Assembly (NCBI GenBank): GCA_963978545.1
Contig: OZ021732.1
Location: 26,794,688 to 26,858,687, forward strand
Origin: Linyphia triangularis
Taxonomy: Eukaryota; Arthropoda; Arachnida; Araneae; Linyphiidae
Direction of reading: 5' to 3'
DNA: 64,000 nucleotides
Shown here: positions 23,591-34,186 of the stretch, in pieces
Numbering within the stretch: the stretch's first letter is position 1
Layout of the letters: every line of letters starts with the position of its first letter
Translations under genes and position numbers: made by a program
The notes under the pieces: model-generated
The model's database searches: none
Seen by the model: the letters and a program-made list of their open reading frames with translations, nothing else
Told to the model about the DNA's origin: nothing

Positions 23591-23769
23591 GCCGACCAAA
23601 CGGTATGGTGGTTAGCGTGCTAGCTTCTAGACCGCGAGGTTGCGGGTTCGAGTCCCGTGTTGGCATGGGTGTTTGTAAATGTATGTTGGCTTGTCTAATG
23701 ACGATTGTTTCGGTGCATTATAGCCCTCGTGTTGCTGATGGCGCCAGATAATCTGAATACAACCAACCA
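23591..23769 (+). mobile_element. tRNA-derived SINE, family A
   Basis: The 5' third is tRNA-like: an A-box-like TGGTTAGCGTGC at about 23608-23620 and a B box GGTTCGAGTCC at 23645-23655. A tRNA-unrelated body follows, then the tail ACAACCAACC. Imperfect TSDs ATCCTTGGTGGG (23579-23590) and ATCGTTGGAGGG (23770-23781) match in 10 of 12 bases. A second, inverse copy lies at 57818-57991. Transcription would be by RNA polymerase III from the internal boxes, with mobilisation by a partner LINE. Confidence 0.85.
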
Positions 23770-23781
23770 TCGTTGGAGGGA

Positions 23782-24944
23782 GGGAGTTTGGTAGTTTATT
23801 AATTCAATCTGGGGAGTTTTTTTCTCCCTTAATTTTGTGGCCACCATGGTGTGGTTCTTGTGACAGAAAACCATCGATACAAAGCACGCTCTCCTAAGTA
23901 CGGAGTTAGAAGACTTCCACCAGTGAAGTGCTTCATTTCGTCGGATGTACTTTTCAGGGGTGAATATCTCTCGCCTTTACGCGGATTTCCTCTTTTTTCT
24001 CTAAGAAGTTCCGCTTTTTCTACAACTTTATTATTTTTAGTTGACTTTATAGGGCTCCATCAGACTAAACTTGCTTTTAACCCTCCACCCCCCCTCATAA
24101 AAAAAAATCTAACTGCACCACTGTTCTGTACCCAAATTAGTACACAAATATATTCTTATTCAGCTATTTTTGTAGTTCACTATAACGCTGCATGTATCTA
24201 TATTCCTCTTTTTTATATTTTGACTGTTTTCACACCTGACATACAAATAATGATCGCATTTGCACTACGATTTCTCTAGTAGTTAATTTGTTAAAAAATC
24301 CGTTTCCAACACAAAGGAAAAATACTCGGATTGTATAAAGAACAGTTTTGGATCAAGGCCGCATTCAGGGGATGGAAAGTGTTAGGTTGTAGGTATTGAA
24401 TTAAACTAAAAGTATCACAGTCTACAAACTGACATCTTTATTTAGGTTGGTTGGTTGAACTCTACGGCTGGGAGTGGAAAGGAAGGACTTTGTGAACTAG
24501 CACCTGCCTCCGCGTACATATGTGAGAGAACCACTTCTCTGGAACAGGATGAAGTAAAAAAAAAAAAGAACTAATAAAAAAAAAAGGGGGGGGGGGGGGA
24601 ATTAAATCATTTCGGTGCAGAAGGAATTTTGTGAAGTTGCCATTTCAATGCTTTCTCCGGGGGAGGATCACATCCTTATTTACGCGAAAAAATATTCAAA
24701 AAAGGTATTGCCAAACTGGGCAACAAAAAACCTTAGACGCAATCTTGATTCCAAGAGATAGATTGGATTTGTAGGGTTCGCGGTTTAGTAATCATTCTCA
24801 AACGTTTGTCTAGACTTGTAAATTTGTATATATCTACTTTTAATTGACGATTTCAAAAGCAGCTTGCAAGATTACTAAAATCGCGTGACTGAACAATGTA
24901 GATAGCTGTAGCGTGAAATGTGGTGTGACTCTTCAGTAACTTGG
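23782..24944. other. Non-coding stretch with SINE-like end and G run
   Basis: A 142-codon frame at 23851-24279 has no recognisable domain and ends in low-complexity sequence. GGTTGGTTGG at about 24447 is followed by a GC-richer block to about 24560 and probably marks an inverse SINE-type repeat. A-rich tracts precede a 14-base G run at 24586-24599. Confidence 0.4.
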
Positions 24945-24984
24945 CCTGATCTGAGATGCCGTTCATCCTCCAAATGTATGAACT

Positions 24985-25300
24985 TAATACGTTCGCTGTC
25001 GACCACGCGGCAGCGTGTAATGTCGGCTTGTATCACAGTAGCCTGTTCTGATCAGACTGCACCCGATCGGAGATTTCGTTCATGCTGGAAGTAACTGAAG
25101 GTAACAAAATAGTATTTGTCATGTGACATAAATATCCGACACATTCCTCCATATGGTTAGCTGGAAGCTTGTGTTTATAAAATACAGTTTCAGGTAATTC
25201 CTTCAAAGAACGGCAATTCCGATCGGGCGCAGTCTGATCTACTGGGAGAACAACCCGACATTCCACGCTGGCGCGTGATAGACACTGAACGTTTTAATGT
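24985..25300. repeat. Foldback element with about 80-bp inverted arms
   Basis: The left arm (about 24985-25080) contains ACGCGGCAGCGTG, AATGTCGG and GATCAGACTGCACCCGATCGG. The right arm (about 25209-25298) carries the inverse order CCGATCGGGCGCAGTCTGATC, CCGACATT and CACGCTGGCGCGTG. The loop is about 130 bp. The surrounding DNA to 25400 includes further direct duplications (TGTGACATAAAT, GTTAACTGGA/GTTAGCTGGA). No TSD was assigned. The 77-codon frame here is a by-product of the palindrome. Confidence 0.7.
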
Positions 25301-25794
25301 AACGCTACTTTTATATGCTATGTGACATAAATCCCTTGTGTTCAGATACATCTCTTGTCTCTTCATGAAGTTAACTGGAACCTCGGTTTGTTACTTTCGA
25401 TTACCCACATGTTAACATTAGGGAAAGTATAGTTTTCGGATAAAAAAAATCCGTTTTTGTTTTTTTGTATTTCTCTGTTTTGGAATATCCTGACTTCAAA
25501 CAAGTGGTCGAGAAAAATGTCTGTCTGTGTGTACATGGTCAGCATAACTCTCCAAAGAATTGACATCTTTAAATTTGATACATGGGTTATTGGTGACAAT
25601 GGGGCCCACAGTTAAGGTTTTCGTCAAAATTGCGCATACGCATAAGGTAGCTGCCATTGAAAAAAAATCACGTTTTACAATAATTGCCCAAAAACTGCTG
25701 AACATCTCCACCTAGGAAATTCCCATCTAAATGCTAAAAAGCGTAAAAGGTTGAAAGACGCGGATGTCTTAACACACGAGTTTCCTTGCCTTGA
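25301..25794. other. Non-coding stretch with a dispersed repeat
   Basis: About 25517-25620 (GTCAGCATAACTCTC and TTTAAATTTGATACATGGG) is related in inverse orientation to 14210-14315. No gene is recognised. Confidence 0.4.
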
Positions 25795-26211
25795 GTATCC
25801 AGGGGTCTCAGACGTCCTATAAATCCTATATTTTTTAAAAATCGTCAAAAACGTCCTATATTGTCCTATATTTTACAATTGTCCTATATATCCTATATTT
25901 CTGTATTGATTCGATCTATATTTTCTTCGAATTCGTAATAAAGGCGCCGATCGTTGCCATTTTTATATTTCGGATTCATTGGCGCGATCGTAAGTGAAAA
26001 AAACCTGACAAAAGCGATGTTTGTAACGGCGGCGTTTTATCTCTGGTGACGTCACGTGCTGCATAACCTACAACTCAACTCTACTGGACCGGCGGGAGTT
26101 GTAAAGTGTAAACATGTGAACTTTTCCATAGCACGCGGTCTTGAATTTCTGATTTGTTTTCTCCTCCAACGTAGTAAATTAATTGGTCATAATACATAGA
26201 GCAGTGATTCT

Positions 26212-27390
26212 CAACCACTGTGCCGCGGCACTCTTGTGTGCCGCCAAATTTTAGAAATGTATATAGTAAAAATTTTAATGCTTTTTTTTATTACGAGTAA
26301 AGTTTAAGTTAAAGAAAGGTACTTATATATATGAATATTGTAACGAAGATTTTTCACTTTCACCGCTTCGTTACATGTTTCTCTGTGTCTCGTTTTTGAC
26401 CTATTTTTTACATACAACCCCCTGCAGGTGTGTGAGTGTGCGTCTTGTTGTCTGTTTGAACAAAATAAAAATTATGATTTTGTTCATTTGTTGGAAGATA
26501 AAATATGGTGTGCTAAACTAGCTTACTTATCAGACATTTTTGTTATTTTTAATAAAATAAATTCAAGTATGCAAGGGCCGAAAGAAAATATATTAAACTA
26601 AATAGATAAACTGGAGGGATTACAAAAACAAATAACTTTATGGAAGAATGAAGCTCAGGAAGGATATTTGGAAAAGTTTGAGTCAGTCCCAAAAGATTTT
26701 AATAAAACTATTCATAAAATTGTTATGGACCATTTGACAACATTAGAGGAGATAATTATTCATTATTTCCCAAATTTAGATATAAAAAAAAAATTGATTT
26801 TGTTCGTAATCCATTTGTGATAACGAATACTTCTGTATTTGAATTAACTTTGAATGAAGAACTAATTTCGCTTTCTAATAATCGAGATTTAATTTTAAAA
26901 TATTCAGAAGAATCAATTAATTCATTTTGGATTAACATTAGATGCGATTATCACACGATAGCCAAAAAAGCTTTAAAAATATTATTACAATTTTCTACAT
27001 CTTATTTGTGTGAATTCGGATTTTCAGTATTAACCAACATAAAAACGAAAAAAAGATCGAGACTGTTAAATGTAGAAGACGATATGAGAGTAGCATTGTC
27101 ATTTTTACGACCAAATATAAATGAAATTATCAAAAAACATCAAGCTCAAATTTCTCATTAAAATTATTCTTATTATTCATTTGTAATTAATCCCTTAATA
27201 AACGTACTGTTGTTTTTGTAGTACATATTATATTATTTTATTTTACATTCCAAATTATTGTCATAAACTATTTTACACAGTTTACTATAGGTAAGTAAAC
27301 AACTTTTAAACTTATCTTTTTCTTTGTGTGCCGCCTAATTTTGAAATCGTTTAAAGTGTGCCGCGACAGTAAAAAGGTTGAGAATCACTG
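26212..27390 (+). mobile_element. hAT element (SCAND3/ZBED5-like), deleted copy
   Basis: TIRs are CAGTGATTCTCAACC on the left and GGTTGAGAATCACTG on the right, with a perfect 8-bp TSD ACATAGAG at 26204-26211 and 27391-27398. Subterminal TGTGCCGC motifs are mirrored at both ends. It carries the C-terminal part of a hAT transposase (26500-27161) but lacks the N-terminal BED and most of the catalytic region. A more deleted relative is at 35101-35402. Confidence 0.9.
26500..27161 (+). pseudogene. hAT transposase C-terminal remnant
   Basis: The translated segment runs from AKLAYLSDIFVIFNKINSS through a DKLEGLQKQITLW helix to the hAT dimerisation end (FSTSYLCEFGF, then IKTKKRSRL and LSFLRP). That order is characteristic of the SCAND3/ZBED5/FAM200-type hAT lineage. 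An in-frame TAA follows ENILN near 26600, and a run of ten A at about 26784-26793 shifts the frame before DFVRNP. The catalytic Asp residues would lie upstream and are deleted. The final stop is at about 27159-27161, inside the element and before the right TIR. It is not functional. Confidence 0.8.
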
Positions 27391-27557
27391 ACATAGAGAT
27401 TTGCAGCAACAAAACTCTGCCCCGGGAAAAACGGATGAAAACAACTTGTGATTAACTTGCAGGACTACTGTAGAACATTTTGAGTGCTCAGTTAATAATT
27501 GATGAAGGAAACAAAAGGGTTAAGATTTACTATATGATGTCGGATGGCGATTTTTTT

Positions 27558-27742
27558 GTTCCAAATCCGATACGGATTCTGCGCCACGAATTGTTTACAT
27601 CAAAACGCGCCTAATTATGACAACCATAGGCAGTTCTCTTGCTCTTAAAAAAATGGCAGGGCTGCCATTTTTTGTCAATCACCGTCAAATCACCGTGGCG
27701 CAGAATCAGTACCGGATTCGGAATATTAGCCACGATTTTTTC
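27558..27742. mobile_element. Small palindromic MITE in CCTATAT copy 2
   Basis: CCAAATCCGATACGGATTCTG and GCGCCACG on the left are mirrored by CGTGGCGC and AGAATCAGTACCGGATTCGG on the right, giving arms of about 30 bases around a loop of about 100 bases that includes another short palindrome. It is absent from the equivalent site in copy 1. A GATTTTTT string near each border may be the TSD. Open frames on both strands here are consequences of the palindrome. Confidence 0.6.
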
Positions 27743-27943
27743 ATAAAAGTCGTTAAAATTGAAAATGACGTCAATTCGTTGTGTTGTCAAATCCAAACGA
27801 TCACTAGGGTTTCCGGAAAACCAAGTCCCCGGTTCGTCACATTCGGCGCTAAATCTCCCAATTTTCGCCGCCAATCCAACCGACATTGAACAATAAATCT
27901 GAATCAACAAAAGACCGCAAACAGAGAAAAAGAAATTACTTAA

Positions 27944-30691
27944 GGCGTACGTATAGGTTTCAACATTTTTTTTTTAATTTTCAATTTAAAAATAAGACTT
28001 TTGCACAATGTGAAGTACATTATCTTTTTAAATTTTTCCAATATATATATATTTTTTTAATCTTCAATTTTATTAATTAATTAACATTAATTGTATTAAT
28101 TAGGCTAATTTTGAACGGTAATTACAAAAAATTTAATTCACCCACAGATACAATATTGGTGTTAAATAATGTGGAATACTCTGCTCTATGTTTTGACCCT
28201 AAAAACATAATTATACAGTGTGTATATTTTGTGATATCTTGCTTTAGCTGAATGCATGAGAAAAATCCATGTTTTTTATACGAAATCTTATTTTTAAAAT
28301 TCTATTAAAAATATATTTATTTACCAATCACTTAGTATTTAGGGTCAAAACATTCAACAATGTATGCAGATTGTACAGCAAAAAACAAATTAAAAAAAAT
28401 ATTATTTAAACTGGAGTTATTACTGTTTGAATGAAATGCAAAATAGAAAAAACTACGTTCTGAGAAAAACAAGTTTAAAGTTTTAAAATGGCATTTTTGA
28501 TAAAAAAAAACTGTTAATATTGTATTAATTATTATATATTTAGAATTTAATATGCTCCTCCATCGTAGGGCTTTCCTTCTTTGGTGCTGTTTTTATATTG
28601 TTTTTGCTTTTTGAGACCTCTCAAACATTTGCGTCGCTTCTTCTGCTGCGGTGTGGATTGGCGAATGCTCTCCGAAATACGCAATTCGTCCTTTTGTTCG
28701 AGTCCTGTGGTCATGAAATGTCCAGGAGCAATGTTTAATCTTTTCATAAGCTCTAGTTCGGTTTTGGAACCTGCATTGAAGTGCATTACAGCATCATAGG
28801 TGGCGAGCTTAACGACATTGGACCCAGCAAATTTGCTTTTTGGACATCGCTTCCAAATCAGGCTGTGGAAACTCTCGTTTGCATTTTGGGTCATTCCATG
28901 TAAGCACTTCTCAAGCATTGTAGGATCTGTTAGTCGCTGGTACACTGGCTTAATGACTTTCAGAAGTGTCAATGGCAAGCCACCCTGGTGTTTGTACTTA
29001 CTTAGTGTAAGATTTCCCGCAGCTTTGGCACGCTGGTAAGTACACCAACTGTCTTTTCCTGTCGGGCATTTGGTGTGAAGAGGATGCGTATCTTTTGCAC
29101 TCAGATGGTAAAACGTTGCCCATATTGCCTTTGACATTTCTTTAACAGATGAGGTGTTGTTACGCAGTGCCATTCCAAAATAGTTCTGCATTTTATCAAT
29201 TTTCTTGTCTGTCAGCTTTCCTTGCCCTCCGATCCCTCGATGACTTTTTTTCAACTTTCGCAGAGCAGTCCCCAACCTTTTTTGGTAGTGACCTACACAT
29301 TCTTTTTTGACAATGATCTTTCCAGGATAAGGGTTGAGTTCGACGACAGCCGAATAACTTTTACTGTCCCCGTCTCCGTAAAATTGTGTGTAGGCCAACC
29401 CTTTTGTGAGCTTGGACCTTTCGAAAATTCTTCCAGCACCAACAGGCTCCATACCACCAGATGATCCCTCATAGTTAATTTGGCACACATGATTTGCTTT
29501 CCAGGAATTGTAGCGGGTACTCGACTTGTCTTTAGAATTCCACTTTCGACAACCATGACAAACTTTGCTCATTACTTCCACGTCAAGGACTTCGCCGGTG
29601 TCGATGGAGACAGCAGTAACTACGCCATTCAACGAAGAGAATCCCCTTTTCTGCCATGTCCCGTCGATGGAAGCGCCACAGTCTGAAGAAATATTTTTCT
29701 TTCGGACACGAAATGCTGCTGTGATCATAGTTTCTTCAGAAAGTCCTTTCACAACGGTGAGCAGTGACTTAGTATGACTATTATAAGCTGAGGGACTTGG
29801 TGGTGGAGGCAAGTTCATAACATTCAAGAAGTGGCTGGCTTCGTTATATCCGCAGCCAAGTTGTCTCATTGCGTAAACAAGTCTACGATTCACATCAAAT
29901 ATGTGCCCTGTTTTCTTAGACGTTGAGCATGGTGCACTAATAAATCCACAGTTACTGCAAAGCAGATTGAGTTCTGCAGAACAACCAATTCTGTTGTTTG
30001 GATTTTCTTCGATTACTAATTCCTTGGCATTGCATTCTGGACAGTAAAGTTGGGAAAGAAGAATGCTGAAACAGTCTAAGTCTATAATAAAACTCTTAGA
30101 ATGAGAATCCTTTGCAGGTACATTAGATATATGGTTATTCAGTTTATTTTGCGATGCAGATTTCGGTTCAGCAGACTTTTCAGGAACTGGAACATTTGCC
30201 GATTCTTTTGCTTTTTTAAATTGATTAAAAACAAAAACTCTTTTTTTAGTGCGTCTACTTCGAACTTTAGAGCCCATTTTGGATGGTTTTCAGGTAAAAT
30301 GAGTAAATTGAAGATGAATTGTGAAGATATATGATAGCGTGTAATTAAACGATTGTAAACAATTATAGTCAGATATACAGTTACAGTTAAACTCTGTTGC
30401 TAGTTGTGAATTAAAACTTTAAAAAAAAAGCTTTTAAAATAATTATTAATTAGGGTTTAAAAATTGAAATATCTGCTAAAATAGCGATTAGGCCTAAGAA
30501 TATGCTAAAACGAAACTAATTTTTTTTTGCAAGCAACATTTAGAAGAAGTGTTGAAACTTTTTTATTATAGCGATTTTTTTTACAATCTTGATATGTCTT
30601 GTTAGCTAAAGGTTTGGCGCATATTTTAGGACAATTAAAAAAAAATGGCAATTTTCACCAATTTTTGCGATTTGAAACCTATACGTATACC
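27944..30691 (-). mobile_element. Kolobok-type DNA transposon, apparently complete
   Basis: TIRs of about 20 bases (GGCGTACGTATAGG... and, inverse, GGTATACGTATAGG..., two mismatches over 20) are bounded on both sides by TTAA (27940-27943 and 30692-30695). The empty site is visible in CCTATAT copy 1, where a single ACTTAA precedes AGAAATTGG. The only gene is the minus-strand transposase at 28547-30277. TTAA target duplication together with this transposase type (databased as 'Mutator-like') points to Kolobok rather than piggyBac, whose termini start CCC. It is the only element here with an intact full-length transposase frame. Confidence 0.85.
28547..30277 (-). CDS. Kolobok/'Mutator-like' DDE transposase
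   Basis: A single uninterrupted 576-codon frame starts at an ATG 414 bases inside the element's 5' (right) end and stops 603 bases before its left end. The product begins with a basic segment (RSRRTKKR). A zinc-ribbon-like pair follows, Cys79-x2-Cys82 and Cys107-x2-Cys110. The catalytic core starts with the SIDGTW motif (Asp205). Next come CHGC and H-x-C (Cys240, Cys243, His263, Cys265), a GDGDS motif (Asp302 or Asp304), and a NESFHSLIW motif with Glu468. This layout matches the DDE plus C2H signature described for Kolobok and MULE-type enzymes. The C-terminus is Lys/Arg rich. It would cut and paste DNA at TTAA in the nucleus. No introns are needed. The assignment rests on recognised motifs, not a search. 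Confidence 0.85.
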   Translation of the reverse strand: MGSKVRSRRTKKRVFVFNQFKKAKESANVPVPEKSAEPKSASQNKLNNHISNVPAKDSHSKSFIIDLDCFSILLSQLYCPECNAKELVIEENPNNRIGCSAELNLLCSNCGFISAPCSTSKKTGHIFDVNRRLVYAMRQLGCGYNEASHFLNVMNLPPPPSPSAYNSHTKSLLTVVKGLSEETMITAAFRVRKKNISSDCGASIDGTWQKRGFSSLNGVVTAVSIDTGEVLDVEVMSKVCHGCRKWNSKDKSSTRYNSWKANHVCQINYEGSSGGMEPVGAGRIFERSKLTKGLAYTQFYGDGDSKSYSAVVELNPYPGKIIVKKECVGHYQKRLGTALRKLKKSHRGIGGQGKLTDKKIDKMQNYFGMALRNNTSSVKEMSKAIWATFYHLSAKDTHPLHTKCPTGKDSWCTYQRAKAAGNLTLSKYKHQGGLPLTLLKVIKPVYQRLTDPTMLEKCLHGMTQNANESFHSLIWKRCPKSKFAGSNVVKLATYDAVMHFNAGSKTELELMKRLNIAPGHFMTTGLEQKDELRISESIRQSTPQQKKRRKCLRGLKKQKQYKNSTKEGKPYDGGAY

Positions 30692-31013
30692 TTAAAGAAA
30701 TTGGAGCAGTTCAAGCAGTTATAGATGCTGGAAGCAAAAGACTCAAAATTGGAAATAATGTAATTAATAAAACTTCATTTAGGGATGGAATATTGAGACA
30801 ATAACGGATTACATATTCAGGATCAGGCGATTTCTTTTTTTTTAAGGTGTGTTTTGATTCTCTTAAATGCAATATAACGCGTATATAAATGTATAACAAG
30901 TTAATTTTTAAGTTCAGTAGCAACTGTGTGCAGTTATTTGATGTTTTAAATTTTCCTATATTTTTTTTTTAAATCCTATATATTCTTATTTCGTCACTTT
31001 GACCCCTGGTATC

Positions 31014-31281
31014 GCTCATCAGCGATCATTTTTCTCCTCTCTTCTGTGTCAATTACAAAAAACAATGTAATAGCAATCGAAAAGTATATCGTCATTTTGG
31101 CATTATCGCCAAAACTGGCCATTTTCTAAATGAATGATGAAAATATAAAAACTGTAAATAACACAAATCCACGTCAGTATAACATTGTAATTGAAAGCTG
31201 TGTGATGTTCCACACTCTTTAGTTTTTAAACTGAAACTAAAGTTTCTTCTGGCATAGTAGCAAAGCAATGTAGCAAGTCTT
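31014..31281 (-). repeat. Dispersed repeat, inverse copy of 13.7-14.0 kb
   Basis: AGTATATCG, CTAAATGAATGATGAAAATA and TCCACGTCAGTATA correspond in inverse orientation to 13700-13990. The left end of this block is where the CCTATAT element inserted (TSD GTATC) and its right end is where the CAGGGTGTCC element inserted (TSD ACTAC). Confidence 0.55.
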
Positions 31282-31286
31282 ACTAC

Positions 31287-31489
31287 CAGGGTGTCCACAG
31301 ATCGGGAAAACCGGGAATATCGGGAAAAGTCAGGGAATTCGGAATTTCTGGAAAAATCAGGGAATTATCAGGGATTTTGTCAAAAAGTTAAAAGGAATTT
31401 TCCGAAATTAAAATGAACCTTTTAATTTTGACAATTAAAAATACCTTGCTACCAAAAATATAAAAATCAATTTGAAATAAATTAGAAAA

Positions 31490-31534
<45 letters not shown>

Positions 31535-34181
31535 CGGACCGCAAGACCGACCACGCATTTTTTCGCATTAAAATTTCCTGATAATCACTGAACCTGCTTG
31601 CGTTCAGATTTGCCTCAAATCGCCGATGGAATGACTACATTTCTTCCTCATTTTTCTCTTATATTATAGTAGTCTATCGGCATTATTTACGTTGGTATTT
31701 GATGGTAATTTTTCTGAACTTTACGATGGTAAAATGGGCGATATTTTCGTGATTATAGAGGACAAGAAACACGTTCTTGCATGCTGCTCATTTTCGTGAT
31801 GTGTCACTGACGCTATTTCAGAGATTGCACCTGTCAGCCATGGTACAGTTCTGCTGAAACACGGATTTCAGCATTTTTTGTTGAAATTTCCATCATTTCT
31901 GAGATGGATTCAAAACTGCATTACAATTTTATTGGGTTTACTTGCTTGTCTGACAACCAAGGAACCTACATACTTTCAGACTTCCCCAAACTTGTGATGT
32001 AATGACCACTTTTCTTGTTGATTGCCAGCATCTATCGCTGTTATTTATGCTGGTGTGTGGTGGTTAGTTTCGCCGAACATTACTCTGATGTTAAGCTTGT
32101 TATTGCCGAGAGTTTCGCTGCTAAGAAGGGAGCTATCACCGAGATTTACATTCTTGTGATGTTCATTTTAGACCCTATTAATCACTATTCCAAGGTTTGC
32201 GCCTCAATAGTTGTCTATATCGCCGAGATTTACGCTTGTGATTGTCAATTTCGTAGATTGTGACGTCGATAGAATCGCGTCTATTTCAGCGATTTCCATC
32301 GATATATTGGATGCTAACGTTGATATTTACGTTGGTGTGATGGTCGTTTTTGCCGATTGTTGCCTTAATGCAGGGATGTGATTGCTTCCACCGATCTTTT
32401 CGCTTTCGTGAATTTTTCTTATTTTTCCACTTATCAAAGTTTTCCCACAATTTTCTCATTGATCTCGGAGATTAAAATTTCCTGACAATCATGGAACCTG
32501 CATGCGTTCAGTCTTCCCCAAACCACCGATGGAATTATTATCTCCTCCCCCCCCCCCCTTATTTTTCTGTAATGTTAGACTCTATCGGAATTATTTACAT
32601 TGGTATGGTACAGCCATTTTGCAGAACGTTACGCTGATGAAATGGCAGTTATTCCTGTAATTATGGCGAGCGTTATCACCGTTATTACGTTGCTGTGTGA
32701 TACTCATTTTAGTCGAGTCTTACTCCAAAATAATAGTTACTGACGTTATTGCAGAGGTTTGCATTTGTCGGACATGGTACAGTTCAGCTAAAACTCGAAT
32801 TTCGACTTTTTTTTTTAATTGAAATTTTGATCATTCCTGAGATCGATACAAATCTGTATTACAATTTTGTTGGACTTAAAAGTCTGACAATCACGGAACC
32901 TTCTTACCGGGCATTTCGTCTGCACCGGTACGGGCATTTCTGCCGATTGTTGGTTTAATATAATTGCCGAGATTTGCGCCCGTACGGCGGCCGCTATCAC
33001 CGATATTTACGTTGAAGTAGCTGTAATTTCCCCTTAGATTTAAGACGTTTTAACTGAAGCTATTGGCGAGATTCGCGACGTCGTTTTGGTGTCATTCCCC
33101 TAGACTTCCGCTGATGTGAAAGCCGCTATGTATGTTATTAGTGTGTATGTGAGGATCGTTTTCACCGTTTGGTTTGAATTAATGATGAATGATTAGAATT
33201 TTAATTTAATTTTGCACAAGAAATTAATCCAAATCGTCCCAGTTTTTATTATGTATCCTTATTTAAAATTGTAATTTTAACTGCTATTGAATGTAAAATT
33301 GTTTATTTTAACTTGAAAAACAATTTTACATTTAACTATCGATGTAAGTAATAGTTTAAAGTCATTTTTTTATGTATAATTGTTTAAAATTAATTGTCTG
33401 GGGAAAATGTGTTTATTTTGTAAAAATTTTGCTTGGGTATTGTACTTAAACAGCGGCTATAGCTGATCTTAAACAAAAAAGAAAATTTCAAATAATGCAA
33501 ATAATGAAATTGAACAATTCGGACAACAAAATTATGCAAACTAAAAAGCCAATGAAAATAGTGCAACTCCCCCAATCCAACTACATTTAAAGATTTTTTT
33601 TTTCAAATGCACAAATTGATATATAATTAATAAAATATAAAAATTTTACTTTACGAAAATATTTTAAAGTAATTATTGATTTTTGAAATTTGATTACAAT
33701 TTCAAGTATTCAGAAAATAAAAATAGTTAATATAATATACAGAGTATTTGTTAAATGTGTGTGTGTGTTTGATCCATTTTGACATGATTTATGGTTTGAC
33801 TTTATTTTTAAAATTTTACTTAAGAAAACAGCTTATTAAATCTGAAATATAATACTAGAGTCCTCTTTTCTTGAGATTAGATTGTAATGAAAAAAAAAGT
33901 GTGATTTTAAAGTATAATTGCACATGCACAGTACAGGTACACTATACATACACTACACTAAATGAAGCAATTTGGTATTTGTGTCATAAATGTGTAAAGA
34001 TAAACAGTACATGCATCGTAATTTTCTTTATGATGGTGAATTTGAATGTTCTTTTACTTGAAAGTTTATTATTTATATATATTTTGTCGATAACTTATAA
34101 TCAGGGAAAAAATTGGGTGTTACAGGGAATAATCAGGGAAATATCAGGGAATTTTAAAATAACTTTTCTGTGGACACCCTG
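31287..34181 (+). mobile_element. CAGGGTGTCC TIR element with internal duplication
   Basis: Left end CAGGGTGTCCACAGATCGGG, right end TTTTCTGTGGACACCCTG, with a 5-bp TSD ACTAC at 31282-31286 and 34182-34186. Subterminal GGGAATATC, TCAGGGAATT and similar motifs are repeated at both ends. The interior has a poly(A) run of about 35 at 31497-31530, then a large imperfect tandem duplication (31560-33160), then AT-rich sequence. No transposase frame is recognisable, so the superfamily is unassigned. Confidence 0.75.
31560..33160 (+). repeat. Imperfect tandem duplication, about 900-bp unit
   Basis: Unit 1 starts near 31563 (ATTAAAATTTCCTGATAATCA) and unit 2 near 32473 (ATTAAAATTTCCTGACAATCA). Ordered matches continue at CCGATGGAAT, CTATCGG-ATTATTTAC, then a segment with GGTACAGTTC...TTGTTGGACTT near 31840 and 32775. 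Short GCCGAGATTTACGC or CCGATATTTACGTT motifs recur throughout both units, suggesting older, shorter repeats underneath. Unit 2 is incomplete. No convincing coding was found. Confidence 0.7.
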
Positions 34182-34186
34182 ACTAC

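Larger units (their letters stand above)
25800..31008 (+). mobile_element. CCTATAT-rich TIR element, copy 2, with three insertions
   Basis: Left end CAGGGGTCTCAGACGTCC, right end CGTCACTTTGACCCCTG, flanked by a 5-bp TSD GTATC (25795-25799 and 31009-31013). Alignment by eye to copy 1 (14934-16363) shows three extra blocks: a hAT copy at 26212-27390, a palindromic MITE at about 27558-27742 and a Kolobok element at 27944-30691. After removing these the element is about the length of copy 1. It has no transposase of its own. The Kolobok transposase inside belongs to the guest. Confidence 0.82.

Noticed and set aside
23591..23670. Apparent tRNA gene with a perfect B box
   Set aside because: The cloverleaf is incomplete, the body continues into SINE sequence with a tail and TSD, and a second copy has the same non-tRNA body.
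23851..24279. 142-codon plus-strand open frame
   Set aside because: No recognisable domain, a hydrophobic low-complexity end, and a position downstream of a SINE. AT-rich DNA produces frames of this size by chance.
28581..30334. Plus-strand frames opposite the Kolobok transposase
   Set aside because: Antisense shadows of a well-supported 576-codon transposase.
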